DNA of 64,000 nt from Protopterus annectens (lineage: Eukaryota; Chordata; Ceratodontiformes; Protopteridae), in contig NC_056727.1 in the NCBI RefSeq assembly GCF_019279795.1, forward strand, positions 1,205,131,356 to 1,205,195,355, read 5' to 3'. Position numbers and translations under genes: made by a program. The notes under the pieces were generated by a model. It was not told the origin of the DNA and ran no database searches. It was given only the letters and a program-made list of their open reading frames with translations. This document shows positions 32,590 to 45,437 of the stretch, in pieces; the first letter of the stretch is position 1; each line of letters starts with the position of its first letter.

Positions 32590-34200
32590 CCTTAAAGCTT
32601 AACTGGGACGGGTCAAGTGTTTGGAGGTTCCCAATGTCTTTAAGGAGTTCCATGATGATGCACACCATAGCTTTGCAGACCAGGCTATTCAGGCTTATGG
32701 GACGATAGTTACCAGGGTCAGTTGTGGCCCCTTCCTTTGTGGAGAGGAATAACCATTGCTGTGCACCATTCTATGGGCACATAGTCTCTGGAGAGGCTGA
32801 GGGTGAACAGCGTGTTTAGGTGGGGGGTTAGTTTTTTTCTGTAGTTCATGCACGATGCAGCCTGGGACACCATCTGGTCCCACTGACGCTGTGTTTTTGG
32901 CTTTTGAAAGGGTTGTTTTCACCTGTGCGTCTGTGATTTTTGGGACACTACACTTTCCCGGTATTGTTGTGGGCCCTTTTGGAGGCAAGAGGGGGTGAAG
33001 TTTGCACGGAATCTGCCAGGATGTTGGCAGTATCAGTAGGTTCAGTATATTTTGTGCTATTTTGCACTAGTTCAGTGCATATCTGCGAGTTGCCACTTAG
33101 ATTCTTAACATAGCTAAAGAAGGCTTTGTGGTTATCTTTTGAATCCTTGGCTATTTTTTTCAAAGTTCGCCTTGGATGATTTCATAAGGGACCTTAGTTT
33201 CTATCAGGGATGTCTTTCCTTCTTGGGATTTGCTTTTTTTCTGAACTAGTTTCCTCCTTCTGTTGTATAGCCTGTTTATGGCAGGGGTCCACCAAACTGG
33301 TTTCCTTCGCTTAGAGGAGCGAGTCTTGGTTTTGCTAGGGATGGCACAATCCATGCATCCTTGTAGGTATTCATAGAGTGTATTTGTAAAGGTTTCTGCA
33401 TCTTGGGCAGCGTTATCCTTGGGGGGGGGGGGGGCTGTGAAACTTACCACCTCTGTCTTAAGGTGAAGTTTGCTTTAGAAAAGTTTTTTTACTGTGGTTT
33501 CCTTAGTTGGAGGTGGTGGTGGGGTGTGGACAGAGTGATTAGTTTATGGCCTAATCTATCCAGTGAGGGGTTGACCTCTGGTGTGGAACACCTGTCGCCC
33601 ATTTTGGTGATGACCAGGTCCAATATGTTTTCACCTCTGGTAGGGAGTATACCAGCTGATCCTGGGCATTTGAGTTGATGAATTCCAGGAAGCGCTGGGC
33701 CTGGGAATTTGTACTCTAGTAGTTTTCCCAGTGAATGGTAGGGTAATTGAAATCGCCCAATATCAGGGTGTTTGGTAGGACCTTCATGTTTTGCAGTGTC
33801 TCCAGAAAGGTGGAGTGGTGGTCCTGGGTCATGGAAGGTGATCTGTAGCAGGCCACAATTTGCATTGTAGATTTGCCCGATGTTAGTTGCACATGGATGA
33901 TCTCAGAGGTACACTAACCTGGAGGTGTAGGTATCCTTGATGAATATGGATACACCCCCTCCTTGTGTGTTTCGGTCCGTGTTCTGTGGCCGAAACGTGT
34001 GGTAGGAGTTGTAGCCCAGTAGTGCTGGGGTGCTCTCTAGAGCCTTGAACCAGGTTTCAGTTCTGCACAGATGTCAACGTTCTCCATACTGAGAAGTGCT
34101 TCAAGCGCGTGCATTTTGAAATTTAAACTCCTGGTGTTGAGTAGCATAACCCTCATCTTTTTGTTAATTGTGCTGTTTACAGAAGTGGGTTTGACTTTTG
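32590..34200 (-). pseudogene. CR1 ORF2 endonuclease and RT start, copy C2
   Basis: MRVMLLNTRSLNFKMHALEA (about 34150) starts the endonuclease. Frame-shifted remnants of YRPP..., LGDFNYPTIHW (near 33750) and the SDHK region follow. The fragment at 33450-33160 has CMDCAIPSKTKTRSSKRRKP and WWTPAINRLYNRRRK; 33163-32948 has KDNHKAFFSYVKNLSGNSQI; 32988-32695 has ASVGPDGVPGCIVHELQ. Most of the catalytic RT is deleted. Confidence 0.85.
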
Positions 34201-35168
34201 AGCCTTGCCTAAAAAAGGCACTATGGGGGCAGCAAGAGCCTTGGCCAGTATTCGAAAGCCTAGGGGTGACTGGTGCAAGCAGTCCCTTGCAAAGCAATGC
34301 GGCTTGTCGAGCATGTTGTCCCAGGCTGACAGACACTGGATCCCCTTTGAATGACACCAGAAGCTTAGCCAATTGTTGAAATTGATCATTTTTGCTTTAT
34401 ACTGAGGTATCATTCTTGGTGAAGGCAGGATGCTACTCAGGGTCAGGGTCATACCAGCCTGGGCTACATGATCAGAGAGGCTCTTTCATGTCTCTTTTCA
34501 TGTAGTCCAGGGAGGTACATCTCGGGTCATTCACACCAACATGAACAATGACAGAGTCATATTTGTACTTGTTCTGGAGTGACCCGAGTGCTTGTGTTAT
34601 GTGGCGGATTCTGGCTCCCAACAGGCAGCTAACAAGTAACCTTCTGCTTGTCCAGCCTAGTGAGTGGGATGTCAGTGTGCCTGACTATAGAGTCACCTAT
34701 TACTAGTGTGTTAGGTATGTAATTTCGCCTTAAGGGCTGTGATTGTGCGGCACACTGATTTTGTGTTTTGTGTGTTGTCTGGTTTGTGACTGGAAGTGCA
34801 GGATGTTTGGGTGTCTGCTTTGGAGATCTCTGATGCTTTTGCAGGTTTTTATTTAGAGCCTCAGAGTATGATTTTGTGTATTTATGTGTATTTTTTGCCA
34901 ATGCTGTTTTAGTAGGTCTGTGTGCGGCTGGAGTTGTGGTGCAAGTGTTAACCTTCTCCTTTTGACTGTCTGTTCCAGTCTTGGGTGGAGACAGCTTAGC
35001 TTCCAGTTTGGCTGTATAATTGCATCTCTCGCATATGTTAACGTTTTGTGGTAGGAGGAGAGGGTTGTCTGTGTACATCAGGCAGTTGTAACATTGCCTC
35101 AGGATACCCAGATTACCCAGATTCACCAGCTGAACTGAAGAGTTCACCTGAAGTTGCCCTTTGGTCAT
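34177..35168 (-). pseudogene. CR1 ORF1, copy C2
   Basis: The ATG at 35168 opens MTKGQLQVNSSVQLVNLG. The zinc-ribbon-like pattern CYNC-X16-CERC is intact. A Lys/Thr-rich linker leads to TLVIGDSIVRHTDIPLTRLD, which includes the esterase GDS serine. After frame changes, 34452-34177 encodes the C-terminal half: QCLSAWDNMLDKPHCFARDC, LHQSPLGFRILAKAL. The residue before LH is Cys where copy D has Gly, and the catalytic Asp position is kept in RDC. Two frame changes separate the halves. Confidence 0.85.
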
Positions 35169-35169
35169 G

Positions 35170-35850
35170 CCTGAATAAGTAGGGTGAGCCGCTTCGCTTG
35201 GTTAGTGAGGGGTGAACAGAGAGCCTTGCCCTGCTGGGCAATCCGTGTCAGGGTATATTAGTGCTTGCTATTAGGTCTGAGCAAGTGTTGGGCTGCAAGA
35301 TGCTTTTTGAGCACTTAGGTTGAGAGTTACACTAGTTTCAAGGGAAAAACCGAAGAGGAGACTTAGTGAAGCCGGGAATAATTTAACAGTGGCAAACTGG
35401 CACTGCCCGGTGCACAAAACCGTGCAAATGTGGTTTTTATAGTAGGGAAATGAAAGGGATAGAAATTAGCCCAAAATGGCCAATAAATTACTAACTTCTG
35501 GGCTGGAATCACTCCTCCAGGGACAGATAGGTTGCTCAAAGCTCCCCTCTCACAGGTGAGCAGAGAAACTTCCTTCCATCAAAGTAAGGTATGGGCAACT
35601 CAGAAACTAGTATCACAGCCCGGAATTCAGCACTAGCCAGAAAACTGGACTATACTAGCTTAGAAAGGCGGGAAACGAGGAATTTTTTTTTTTTTTTTTT
35701 TTTGAAAAAATAAGGCAAAAACAGTAAAAAAATAAGCCTTAAACGACTACAAATGATCAGAAAAGGCTATTGCACTTTAGTGTGTAGCCTACAACAGTTA
35801 AATTATTTTAAACAAAAAACAACTTTTTAAAAGTGCAGGCAGTCAGATAA
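35170..35850 (-). repeat. CR1 5' region unit, copy C2
   Basis: Related to the repeated 5' units of copy A: shared AGAAATTAGCCCAAAATGGC, CACTCCTCCAGGGA, GGCGGGAAACGAGGA before a T run (about 35685-35703). Only one unit is evident here. Confidence 0.7.
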
Positions 35851-38800
35851 GTACAATTATATGAAAAAAACAAGCTTTTAAATCACAATAAACACTGGAA
35901 AATCTGCGTTTAGGAGGAAAACCGTTAAGTACAGCAAGAAAGTACAGAAAACTGATAGTTAATTACTCCAAAGTATCTCTCCTAAGCTAGCACTGAAATA
36001 TCCTTGATTTTCAGTTAAGCCTCCAATTTTCCCATACAATTTTTCTCTGCCCATTATAAAATGTCACTTGTGTCAAAACGATGAGATTTATATTCAGTGA
36101 AAGGCCAATCATTACAGATATAGACTTCCTAAGCTTCAGCAAATGCACATATGAATACTCTTGTTCTAATAGTCAAGTTATTCCATGCCATTTCAAAGGT
36201 GACATTTCAGACTTCCCTGGGGTGCTACCTGCATTCTTCAATATAGTTATTTTTATACTACTCTGTTGGATTTACATTGCAAATTTAATTTCACTGATAC
36301 ACATTTGTGCGATAACTAATTAGGACTGAGATCATTTGCCAGGATCTAAGACATTGCTGTGAAGTAAGCAGATTTGCAAGTAAAGTTGTTTTTTTTTGCT
36401 TGCTGTCTAGTTGCATGGAATGCCAAAGCTAGTCTCTATTGTAATTCAGGGACCCATAATAGTAAGTCCTGTAATTACAGAAGGTAACTGTAAAACTAAG
36501 TGCAGAATAGCAAATGTCGACAATCTCTGTAAATACACACCGTTCCCCTTCTGCTCGCCCTCCTACTTCCTGTTGCTTATTTCCCAGATCACCATACTGC
36601 AGGGAAAAATACTCAACACACAGCTATCGCAGTCCTGGTATATGCAAGTCTCTATTTTCATGTATTCAGACTTGCTATTTCAGGCCTTATACTTAAACCC
36701 TTAGAATTTAAAATGGTTTACTTTGAAAACGCAAGGTTTCTTATGCAGGAGAAGGCTTTGTTTTATTTACACATGCAGTGATTATTGCCCTTCCATTGAT
36801 ATGGGCTCTTAGAAATTATACCAATCTCCTACAAGTATGGTTTACAAGTCTCTTTTCCAAACACACCTCATCTTTTGTCACCAAAACTATTACTTCATTT
36901 TTTTTTTTGGGGGGGGGGGGGTTCAAATCTCTTATTTGGGGCCATTGTCACCGATAAAGCTTTGGCTCTTAGATTCTTGAGGTAAAACATTCAGAGTTAG
37001 AAAAACAAATTACATTTCATCCATAACTCTTCAGTACCAAATCAGTGCTATTTATCACACCCTTCATGTCCATGGGTTGCATCCATAGCAAGCAATCCAC
37101 AATGCTAAAAATATTAGGAAAGTAGCACACATACCCAGTCACTACCTCTATTGGAAGGCTGTAAAGCGGCTGTGTGTTTGCACAATTTCTTGTGTTATCC
37201 TTTTTGTTTGTTTTTTATGTAGAAAAGTATGTGAATGCGTGGACTGATTATTCATACCGTCAGCACCAGGTAATCCACCCCAACACAACCTAGTGCACGG
37301 AGCACTGCGACTATGCTCCAATATCAAGAAAAATACAAACCAGTTAAGTGCTCCAGCAGCACAAGTCCCGATCTTAATTAGTAAGCATGTCCTTAAATGC
37401 TGTTACTCAATCGCACATTAAAACAGACAGCACCAGGCAGCAAACAGTGGCAAAATTCAAACAGCTTCTATTCTCTCTGCCCTTTAGACATATACATTTC
37501 AAACTATTCACAGACATGTCCAGCTGTCTGGTTGACAGTACTCAGAGTGTTACTGGCTTTAAAAAAAAGCAGAATACATCTCTACTGAAAAAAGCCCAAA
37601 GTACAATGGAGCAAATAAATCTCCATGCACTGCAAAGAATCAGGATTGGATCTTCAATTGCAACCCAATATGTGTTCTCAATATGGATGCCAAGATTCAA
37701 CTTTCAAGCAAATTTCTTGGCATAGATGTCTCAACACATAAGCAGGGTATGAACAGAGATCCAATCATAAGCCTCTAGGTTATGTACAAGCAGCACATAC
37801 CCACCTGTAGTCACCCACTTATTATACTTGCAGGATGTAAACGAGCTGCATATTCACTCATACAGCATCTTAGTTTTTTTTCATGAAGATATGGATATCA
37901 AAGTATGGATGGAGTACATATATCGGTAGAAGTAATTAATTTACCCCCTTTTATTTTTCAGTTATACAAAACAGCAATTTATTCCTAGCTGTCACACCAT
38001 CACCAATGTATGTTACTCTACCCTCAAAATTATTCTGGGAATACATTTTTACTTTATTGTTCTGCAGATAAGTATATGGCTGTTTGGAAGGCTTGGACAC
38101 AGTTTCATTATCAAAGGCTCCAAGTACCCACCTAAATTCTCATAGGGTTATTTTAAAACTACTTGTGCATTACCATGCGACAATGAAGGGGAAGTAGTGA
38201 GAGAGATGCCATATGACAGTGAAAGAAGTATTATGCAACAATGAAGGGGAAGTACTGAGAGGGGTACTGCACATAAATAGTCCACATACACACGAATGTG
38301 TGAGATACTGACACAAGTAAATAGTAACTGTGTGGAAGACAGCGACTACTAATCCTACAAAAGGGTCACAAGTCTGTTGCGTGTGCATTACCACATTTTT
38401 TTTTTTGGGGGGGGGTATATATAGCAAGACTGACAGTGAGCATAAACCTTTCACTTGAGTGCATACATCCAACTTTGTATCTTTGGTTATAATTAAGGGA
38501 TGAATTTGTTTTGTGCAAACTCGTGCCATTAAAAAGGAAAAAAAATTCTAACATACATCAATCACCGGTCACATCTAACAAGTCTGCATACAGCAGAAGG
38601 CTAGATGAACTTGCCTACAAAGTGAGCAAAATAAAACTTTAAAGACCAAAGTGTACATCTTCAGCAAATCTCCACAGTATTTTAATGCTGCTTAAATGTT
38701 ATATTAAATATGAGCAATGTACTTGTACAATACAAATAAGTACTTTATAAAGCTGTTATACAAGCTGCACTTGCTCATTTTGTTTTGCTTCATTTTGCAT

Positions 38801-40299
38801 GACGTCACCAAATGTGACCATAAAAATGAAAAAGTTCAGTCCTAAAGTAAAATTAATTAGAAAATGGAAAGATTTAAGAGTATATATAGTGCACACTTGT
38901 TAAACAAAACTTAACGTACGATTCATTTGCAGCGGTGTTCTGCAAAGAACCCGTAACAGAAGCTTTTCTTGTGTGCTTATTTCCAGAAGAAACACCGAGC
39001 ACCATCCAAGCGCAGCCTATTTATTAGTAGCTGTACTACTAGTTATAAAATACTTGGATAAATCGAGCATCACTGCCAGCTAGTGTTTTTGCCACACAGA
39101 CAATATAAAAATCTAAATGAAAAGGATTTTCTTAGCATTATTAAATGGCAGTGTAGTGTGCTGTATTAAGGCACAGGGAAAGCATATACTTGCATGGCAA
39201 ACCCATGCACAACAGGTAGTATTACAAACTGCATATGTTTACTAGCTCTATATCATGTACCCAGATTGAACTGGCCTTTTATACTCCGTGTGTGTGTCCA
39301 TCTCATTCGGATAACCCCTTTGGCATGTTTTGTAATGCTTTCCCTCAGCATATTGTTCATACAAGCATATTGCTTGTTAGTTAATCTGAATTTAACCTTA
39401 GAGCAATACAGAACTGCAATAAACAGCAAAATGAATACAACAGCAGCCCCAATTATACCACTGGAGAGGAGCTTTAATCATAATAGCTAAATTTATCTTC
39501 TTGACCAATTCCATCTCATTAAAGTGCCAAAGGAATAAACTGGGACAAATTCAGGTAATGCTGAGGAAATAGTGGGACTGTGCTTCTTTAAAAAGAGATG
39601 GTCTTTGAAACGTTTTGTATTGGGAAAGACTGAAAATCTCCAGCCCATCGAAAAGCAACTCTATTTTCTTTACATGTCGCAATGTTAAAATATTTTATTT
39701 AATCTGTTCTTTGGTAACCACAAAAGTCCAGCTGAGACAATGACCTGTTTTCAGTAGAGGCCTGGGGGGAAAGCTCCAAAACAGATGTAATATTTTATAA
39801 TGAGTTTGAAAGAAAGGCTCCAAACACACACATGCAAAGATTTTACAATAGCTAGTAAGTAATTATATACGAGGGGAGAAAAGACCATTAAAAGATAACT
39901 CTTTGCAATAGATCGGTGTGTACCTTATATACAATGGGAGAACAGCCCCCATAACTGATTGAAATACATTTACATAATATTGCTAGGAAAAACTGTGATC
40001 AAGGATACAATATGTGCTGCAAGTAGCAAGACATATTGCAGAAGTGGATAGTCTATGTCAAGTAAAGTAACACGCAGTTATTCAAAATATTAACTATTTC
40101 TCACCTCCATATATTATTAGAAAAAGTATTCTTATGCAAAAACAGACAGTAATACAAGAATATGGGGAGGAGTAATGTGCAGGAAAGAAAATCAAGGGCA
40201 AGGAGAGAGGGCTGATTAGCATTAGAGAGGAGAATGTTCTGGAAAGACACGAGAGGAAATAAATAGCAGTAAGCATCGGCAAATAGGATGAAGAGGAAA
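35851..40299. other. Unassigned stretch of about 4.4 kb
   Basis: No domain, LINE or transposon motif recognised. It contains homopolymer tracts (T then G runs at about 36899-36921 and 38395-38415) and a small near-tandem duplication around AACAATGAAGGGGAAGTA at about 38176 and 38238. Open frames here (for example 37387-37725) look like chance. Confidence 0.5.
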
Positions 40300-40937
40300 A
40301 ACACACATTATTTGATATTCAAGTGTGAGGTGCTTTTGAAGTTTATTACCAACTATTAAACTATGGAACTGTTGATTCAGTGTGTGTGAAAGGTGTAGTT
40401 GTAAACTAGGAGAATGTACATCGGTTGGGGGGGGGGGGTTGAAAAGCAGATACAAATGTCAATACTTTTTCAGACTGCTCTTAAAACTGAAAAGGTTATT
40501 GGTATGGGTATAGAGTTGTAAGAGTGGACTACATAGCTGGAATAGAGGGGTTCCTGCTGACCGGTACGGTTTGTAGGTAGTGATGAGGATTTTGTTTTCA
40601 GCGCAAACAGACCTATTTGGGGGTTGCATTTGCAATAAATCTTGTAGGGCGTTGCTATGTATATTGGTGGACTAAAAGCAGTTGGGTGCGTGAGTGAGTT
40701 GTTTAGGTAATTCAATCCAAACAAGCTGTTTTAGGACTGTGCAGTGAGGAGTTAGTGGTAAATTTTGCTATTTTATTGTAGCACTGGTTTAGTTTATTTT
40801 GGATGGAAGCTTGAAGGTTAATCAATACTGGGGAACCACAGGGTAAAGTGGGAAATAAGGTGTGGAGGCCAGGAGTTTCATGGATGAATCAGTTTAGTTG
40901 CCTTTGTTTTGTGCAGCAGTGTGTCCCTAATTTTTGG
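40300..40937 (-). pseudogene. L2-like LINE, 3' part (right half interrupted by MITE and DIRS)
   Basis: The minus-strand frame 40724-40470 resembles the end of an L2-type RT ORF (LFALKTKSSSLPTNRTG, then PLYSSYVVHSYNSIP, the usual W/YNSLP end). Upstream, across the nested elements, the frame continues at 45665-46200. Weakly conserved; L2 assignment is tentative. Confidence 0.5.
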
Positions 40938-41161
40938 CATACCTCTCAACTGTCCAGATTTTTTTTCACAGAATGTCTGGATTTTTGCCTCAGTTTTTGG
41001 TCTGTTCCTTGTAAAATCTGTGATTCTCTGGAAATTAACCGAGGATTGAAGTCACTAAACAATGATGAATTTAAATTTCAGAGTGTATATCCTTCAGAAC
41101 ATACATGGTACACATATGTTACTCTAGCATCTTTCTAAGCTAGTAAGAGCAATATTTAAAA

Positions 41162-41356
41162 AGTACAGTTTTGTACCTACCATAAATGTAGATGTTCGAG
41201 GATTCCCTTGCTGCAGTCCTGACAATTGGGTATAGTCCGCGTCCCAGTCGGCCCGAATACCAGAGTATAAGGCTGACGTCGGTCATGGCGCCTTAGACTG
41301 ACGTCAGTACGTCAGGGTACTAATGCGCATGACCGGCGTCATTTCCTCAGTCTTTT
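41162..41356 (+). repeat. DIRS copy 2 left terminal repeat with extension
   Basis: 41205-41356 is the inverted match of 45438-45583, with small indels. 41162-41204 is an end-specific extension whose complement occurs in the internal region at 41529-41571. Confidence 0.93.
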
Positions 41357-41513
41357 CTTGCCCCAGATGTCAGAAGGCCCAAATAGACAAGTCCCAAAAC
41401 AACCTGCACCAAAAACATGTACAATATATACAGTAATATATACAAAAATATAAGCATGTAAACTCACCTACACAACCACCCTGAAACACAGAGGGAAGGA
41501 GGGAGGGTAAATT

Positions 41514-41612
41514 GGACTGCAGCAAGGGAATCCTCGAACATCTACATTTATGGTAGGTACAAAACTGTACTATGTTCTTCGTCTTCCTTGCTGCAGTCCT
41601 GACAATTGGGTA
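41514..41612 (-). repeat. DIRS internal complementary region (ICR)
   Basis: The first half (to 41571) is the reverse complement of the left end of the element. The second half (from 41572, ATGTTCTTCGTCTTCC) is the reverse complement of the right end. The join at 41571/41572 equals the predicted circle junction. In the DIRS1 model this region templates the joining of the linear cDNA ends. Confidence 0.93.
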
Positions 41613-41646
41613 GAATCCCAAAGCAGAGGTAAGGGAGGCTGGCAAA

Positions 41647-42558
41647 TTATAAAGTAGCAGGAGCTGACAACATGCCTTGTAAAACAGCTGTGGCAAAACC
41701 AGCTCTAGTCTTAGAGTATATAGGCAGGTGATAATGCCTAGAGAAAGTATGCACTGAACTCCAAGTAGCTGCTTCCAGAATATCCTTAGTTGCCACCCCC
41801 CTTTGAAATGCTGTTGAAGTGGCAGTAGCCCTAGTGGAATGAGGCCTAATCCCAGCTGGAACCTCTTTGCCATGATGGGAATAACAAAATGCAATGCAAA
41901 AGCCAATCCACCTAGAAATAGTTTGTTTTGACACAGGCTTGCCCTGTGAACTTAAAGCAAAAGAAACAAGTAACTGCTGAGACTGCCTAAAATCTTTAGT
42001 CCTGCTCAAATAATAACGCAATTGCCTGTGTACATCTAAAGTGTGCAAAATCTTTTCCCCTTTATTTTGAGGATCTGCAAAAAGCGTAGGCAAATGAATA
42101 GTTTGGTTTAAAGCCACACTAGAAACCACCTTAGGCATAAAGGAAGGATTAGTAATGAATGATACCCTGTCCTTATGGAAAATCAAAAGGGCTCTACTGC
42201 CATAAGGGCCTGCAACTCAGACACCCTTCTTGCAGAAGTAATAGCCAACAGAAAAACAGTCTTCCATGACAAATATTTCAATTCAGCAGTAGCTGCAGGC
42301 TCAAAAGGTTGTAGAGTAAGTTTTTCCAACACAAAATTGAGATCCCAAGCAGGAGTAGGAGCTCTACGTGGGGTCTTATATTCTTTGCCCTCTAAGAAAC
42401 TGCTTGAACAAAGGATGCGAAAACAAAGGTGGGTCACAATCATAGTGAGCTGAAATTGCTGCAGCATGAATCTTTATGGAAGAGAAAGACAAACCTTTGT
42501 CCAATAATTCAGTAAGATATTGAAGAGCCACACTCAAATTAGGCTCTGAAATCTCCAA
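41647..42558 (-). pseudogene. DIRS tyrosine recombinase, copy 2 (two frame changes)
   Basis: Fragment 42558-42376 (N-terminal, SALQYLTELLD-like ALQYLTELLDKGLSFSSIK), 42467-42183 (PTPAWDLNFVLEKLTLQPFE and SARRVSELQAL with the first catalytic Arg) and 42186-41647 (SFITNPSFMPKVVSSVALNQ, SKQTISRWIGFCI, RPHSTRATAT with HxxR, and AATWSSVHTFSRHYHLP with the nucleophile Tyr). All main catalytic positions are seen. The fragments overlap slightly but lie in different frames (0, 2, 0), so at least two indels separate this from an intact gene. Confidence 0.93.
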
Positions 42559-42682
42559 ATTCTTTGCTGTACTCCAAAATAAAAATCTCTTCCATTTTTC
42601 AAGTACACTCTCCTAGTACTAGGCCTTCTAGCTTCCATAATCACATTTAAAACTTGTTGAGGAAGCTGAGACCTACCATGCT

Positions 42683-44723
42683 TCAACACAGAATATGCCA
42701 AGCTGTCAGATGAAGAGATTGAAGCTTGACATTGAGCAGATGACCGTCCTTCTGAGATAACAGATGAGGAATCAGAGGTAAAGGCCATGGAGGCTTTACA
42801 AGACTCCTTAGAAGTGGGTACCAGTGTTGCCGAGGCCAATCTGGAGCTATCAAAATCATCCTTGGCCTGTCCTGTCTGACCTTTAGTAATACCTTTGGAA
42901 GAAGAGGTAGAGGTGGAAAGGCATAGACATGAAGGTTTTTCCAACTGAAAGACAGAGCATCCACTTTCCAAGCTGTGTGATGAAACCCCTTTGTGCAATA
43001 CTTTGGCAGCTGGTGGTTTAGTGGAGAAGCGAACAGATCTATGTCTGGAGTTCCCCATGACACTGTCAATTTCTGAAATACATGAAGATCCAGTTTCCAC
43101 TCGTGGGGATCCATGATTTGTCTGCTTAATACATCTGCTAGGGAGTTCTGTGCTCCTGGCAGAAACCTTGCCTGAAGAGTCAGTTGCAGGCTTAACGCAG
43201 TCTCCCATAAAATCATTGCTTGCCTGCATAGAGGATAAGAATGTGTTCCCCCTTGCTTGTTGATGTACCACATGACAGTTGTGTTGTCTGTCAGAATCAA
43301 CACCTGCCCTGGAAGAAGTAACTCCTTGAACGCCATCAATGCAAACTGGACTGCTAACATCTCCTTCATGTTGATATGTAGATGCTGTAGTCTGGCAGGC
43401 CACTTGTCTTGTATCCACTTTCCATTTAGATGAGCTCCCAAGCAGTGTCCGAGGCATCTGTCGTTAAAATCTGACTCGCCTCTGGCCGGGTCACAGAGAG
43501 TCCCTTGTTTAGGTGACATTCCTGAGCCCACCACAAGAATTCCTTTTGAAGGCAAGGTATTATTTGAATGACAGTGTCCAAATCTTGGCAGTGCTGTGTC
43601 CATACATTTTGAGATACCATTGCAGCTTCCTCATATGCAGTTTGGCATTGGGAAGCACCAGAATACAAGATGCCATGAACCCTAATGCTTGAAGGACTGT
43701 CCTTGCAGTCAGCACGGACTGATGAGATAGTTGATGGAAGTAAAGTGACAGACTCTTTTGTTTGTCGGGGGTAAAAAGGCCATCTGGGGTGCTGTATACA
43801 GACTCACACCCAGAAAGCACGAGTCTTGAGAGGGTTCAAGACTGGACTTTATTTATTTCGTTCACAGAATACCCTAGGCATCTTAGCACTGCTATGACAT
43901 ATTCCAGATGCAGTAGAAGGTGTTCCTTTTCTTGAGCCAGAATCAGGCAGTCGTCCAAGTAAGGATAAATTTGAATGCCTTGAAGCCTGAAGTAAGCTAT
44001 CACTGGAGCCAGAACCTTTGTGAATACTCTGGGCGCAGTAGATAAGCCAAAGGGCAATGCAGAGAACTGATAATGAAAATCTCCAGTTCGAAACCGCAGA
44101 TACTTTCTGCAACTTAGCCTTATGGGCACATGAAGGTAAGCTTCCTTGAGATCCAAAGTTACCATCCAGTGATCCTTGCCCAGCAGAGGTAACAGTTGCT
44201 GTAACGTCAACATCTTGAACTTGGGAATGTCCAGATAAGTGTTGAGGATAGATAAATCCAAAATTGGTCTCCATGTGTTCCCTTCTTTGGTACTAGGAAC
44301 AGGCGAGAATAAAATCCAAGCCCTTTCTGACACAGGGACTGGCTGAATAGCCCCTATCTGGAGTAACTGAGAAACTTGCTTGTGAGCCTCTTTTCTTTGT
44401 GGAGGAGGAACATCTGGCATGCCTTTGGAAGGGGGCATTGTGTGGAAATAAAATCTGTACCCGTGATGAATGATATCCAGCACCCATCTGTCTTGAGTGA
44501 TTAAATCCCAATTTTCTTTGAAAAGAGACAATCTTCCTCCCAAAGGAGCTGCCAGACGAGAGTCCACTGGCAGCTGAAAAGGCAGGTCATTGGTTCTGCT
44601 TACGAAAGGACTGACCCCTGCCCTCACCAGAAATCTGAGCAGGTGAACTGTCTGATCTAGGCCTAAACGAACCTTGAGCCCTGCCCCTACCACGGCTAGA
44701 CCTACCCCTAGACTGGGAACCAT
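42683..44723 (-). pseudogene. DIRS reverse transcriptase-RNase H, copy 2
   Basis: RT is open from 44723 to 43836: WRPILDLSILNTYLDIPKF, VTLDLKEAYLHVPI, FSALPFGLSTAPRVFTKVLA and the catalytic IYPYLDDCLILAQE. A single stop (near 43836) is followed in the same frame by STPDGLFTPDKQKSLSLYFH. After shifts, 43668 carries ILTTDASDTAW (RNase H start), and 43603-42683 holds LTDNTTVMWYINKQGG and SLADVLSRQIMDPHEW, then DIDLFASPLN and the Pro-rich tail FPPLPLLPKVLLKV. One stop and two frame changes separate it from an intact gene. Confidence 0.93.
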
Positions 44724-45410
44724 AAGCAGGATATGTCCACCCCTTAGCAGGCCAATTTCTACTAAACTTCGGAGGCTGCACCTGCAAAAAATCTTTAACA
44801 GTCTGCATAGACTTAGCTTTGTCCTCCATTTTCTTTAAAACTGCTTCCACAGGCGGCCCAAACAACACATCAGACTGTAAAGGAGCATCCAAAATCCTGG
44901 TCTTAACATGCTCAGCTAAATTCTGATCCTTCAACCATGCATGTCTGCGAAGAACAGAACTAGTAGCAGCCACCCTCGAGGAGGCCTGAACAGCATCAAA
45001 ACCACACTGCAAAGAATGCTTACCCACTTGTTCAGACACATGAACCAAATCCAGCAATTCTTTACACTCAATACCTTCCGCCAAAGCATCCACCTTAGAT
45101 TTCAATTGTGAAAGGAGATAATTCTGATATTTCAGCATATGAAATTGACAATTCAACGCCCTCATGGCTAGAGTGGAAGAAGTATATACTTTCTTACCCC
45201 ACCTATCCAAAGCCCTTGCCTCTTTATCAGAGGGTACAGGATTTTTAACCACAGAAGCTTTAACACCTTTAGGCCCCTGAGAAACAGTTTCTGGGTCCGC
45301 CCTGGGACTCTTAAACCAAAATGTTCCCCAACGGGGTTACTTAGCCAACTCTGTATTCGGTCTGAAACTCCGGTTTCGGAAAATCTCAGAACGCCAACCT
45401 GCACTCGCAA
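44587..45410 (-). pseudogene. DIRS gag-like ORF1, copy 2 (short)
   Basis: Fragments 45410-45168 and 45252-44587 in different frames. Conserved block FDAVQASSRVAATSSVLRRH, then ILDAPLQSDVLFGPPVEAVL, and an Arg/Gly-rich C-terminus (SRGRSSRGRGRAQGSFRPR), likely nucleic-acid-binding. It is about half the length of the copy 1 ORF1 region. The N-terminal cysteine cluster of copy 1 is missing, so either a deletion or a different ORF1 type. Confidence 0.85.
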
Positions 45411-45437
45411 AATTGCTTCTGCATCGGACCATGCGGC

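Larger units (their letters stand above)
32441..35850 (-). mobile_element. CR1-clade LINE, copy C2, 5' part with internal deletion
   Basis: Carries the 5' region (about 35850-35170), ORF1, the endonuclease and the N-terminal RT, then jumps near 32587 from an RT segment (LDPSQL-like) to the C-terminal YNAPFGMYLTRHFQQLERPQ block, and ends against C1 at 32440. The body is otherwise colinear with copies A and D. Confidence 0.85.

Noticed and set aside
36890..36925. T-run/G-run tracts (also near 38400 and 40425) as a shared repeat family
   Set aside because: The flanking sequences do not resemble one another; likely independent simple repeats.
38170..38270. Short repeats resembling a CRISPR-like or satellite array
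   Set aside because: Only two imperfect units and no regular spacers. The window is vertebrate nuclear DNA.
42534..43457. 307-aa open frame on the minus strand
   Set aside because: A Ser-rich shadow in another frame of the DIRS RNase H region (42683-43603), which has recognisable catalytic motifs.
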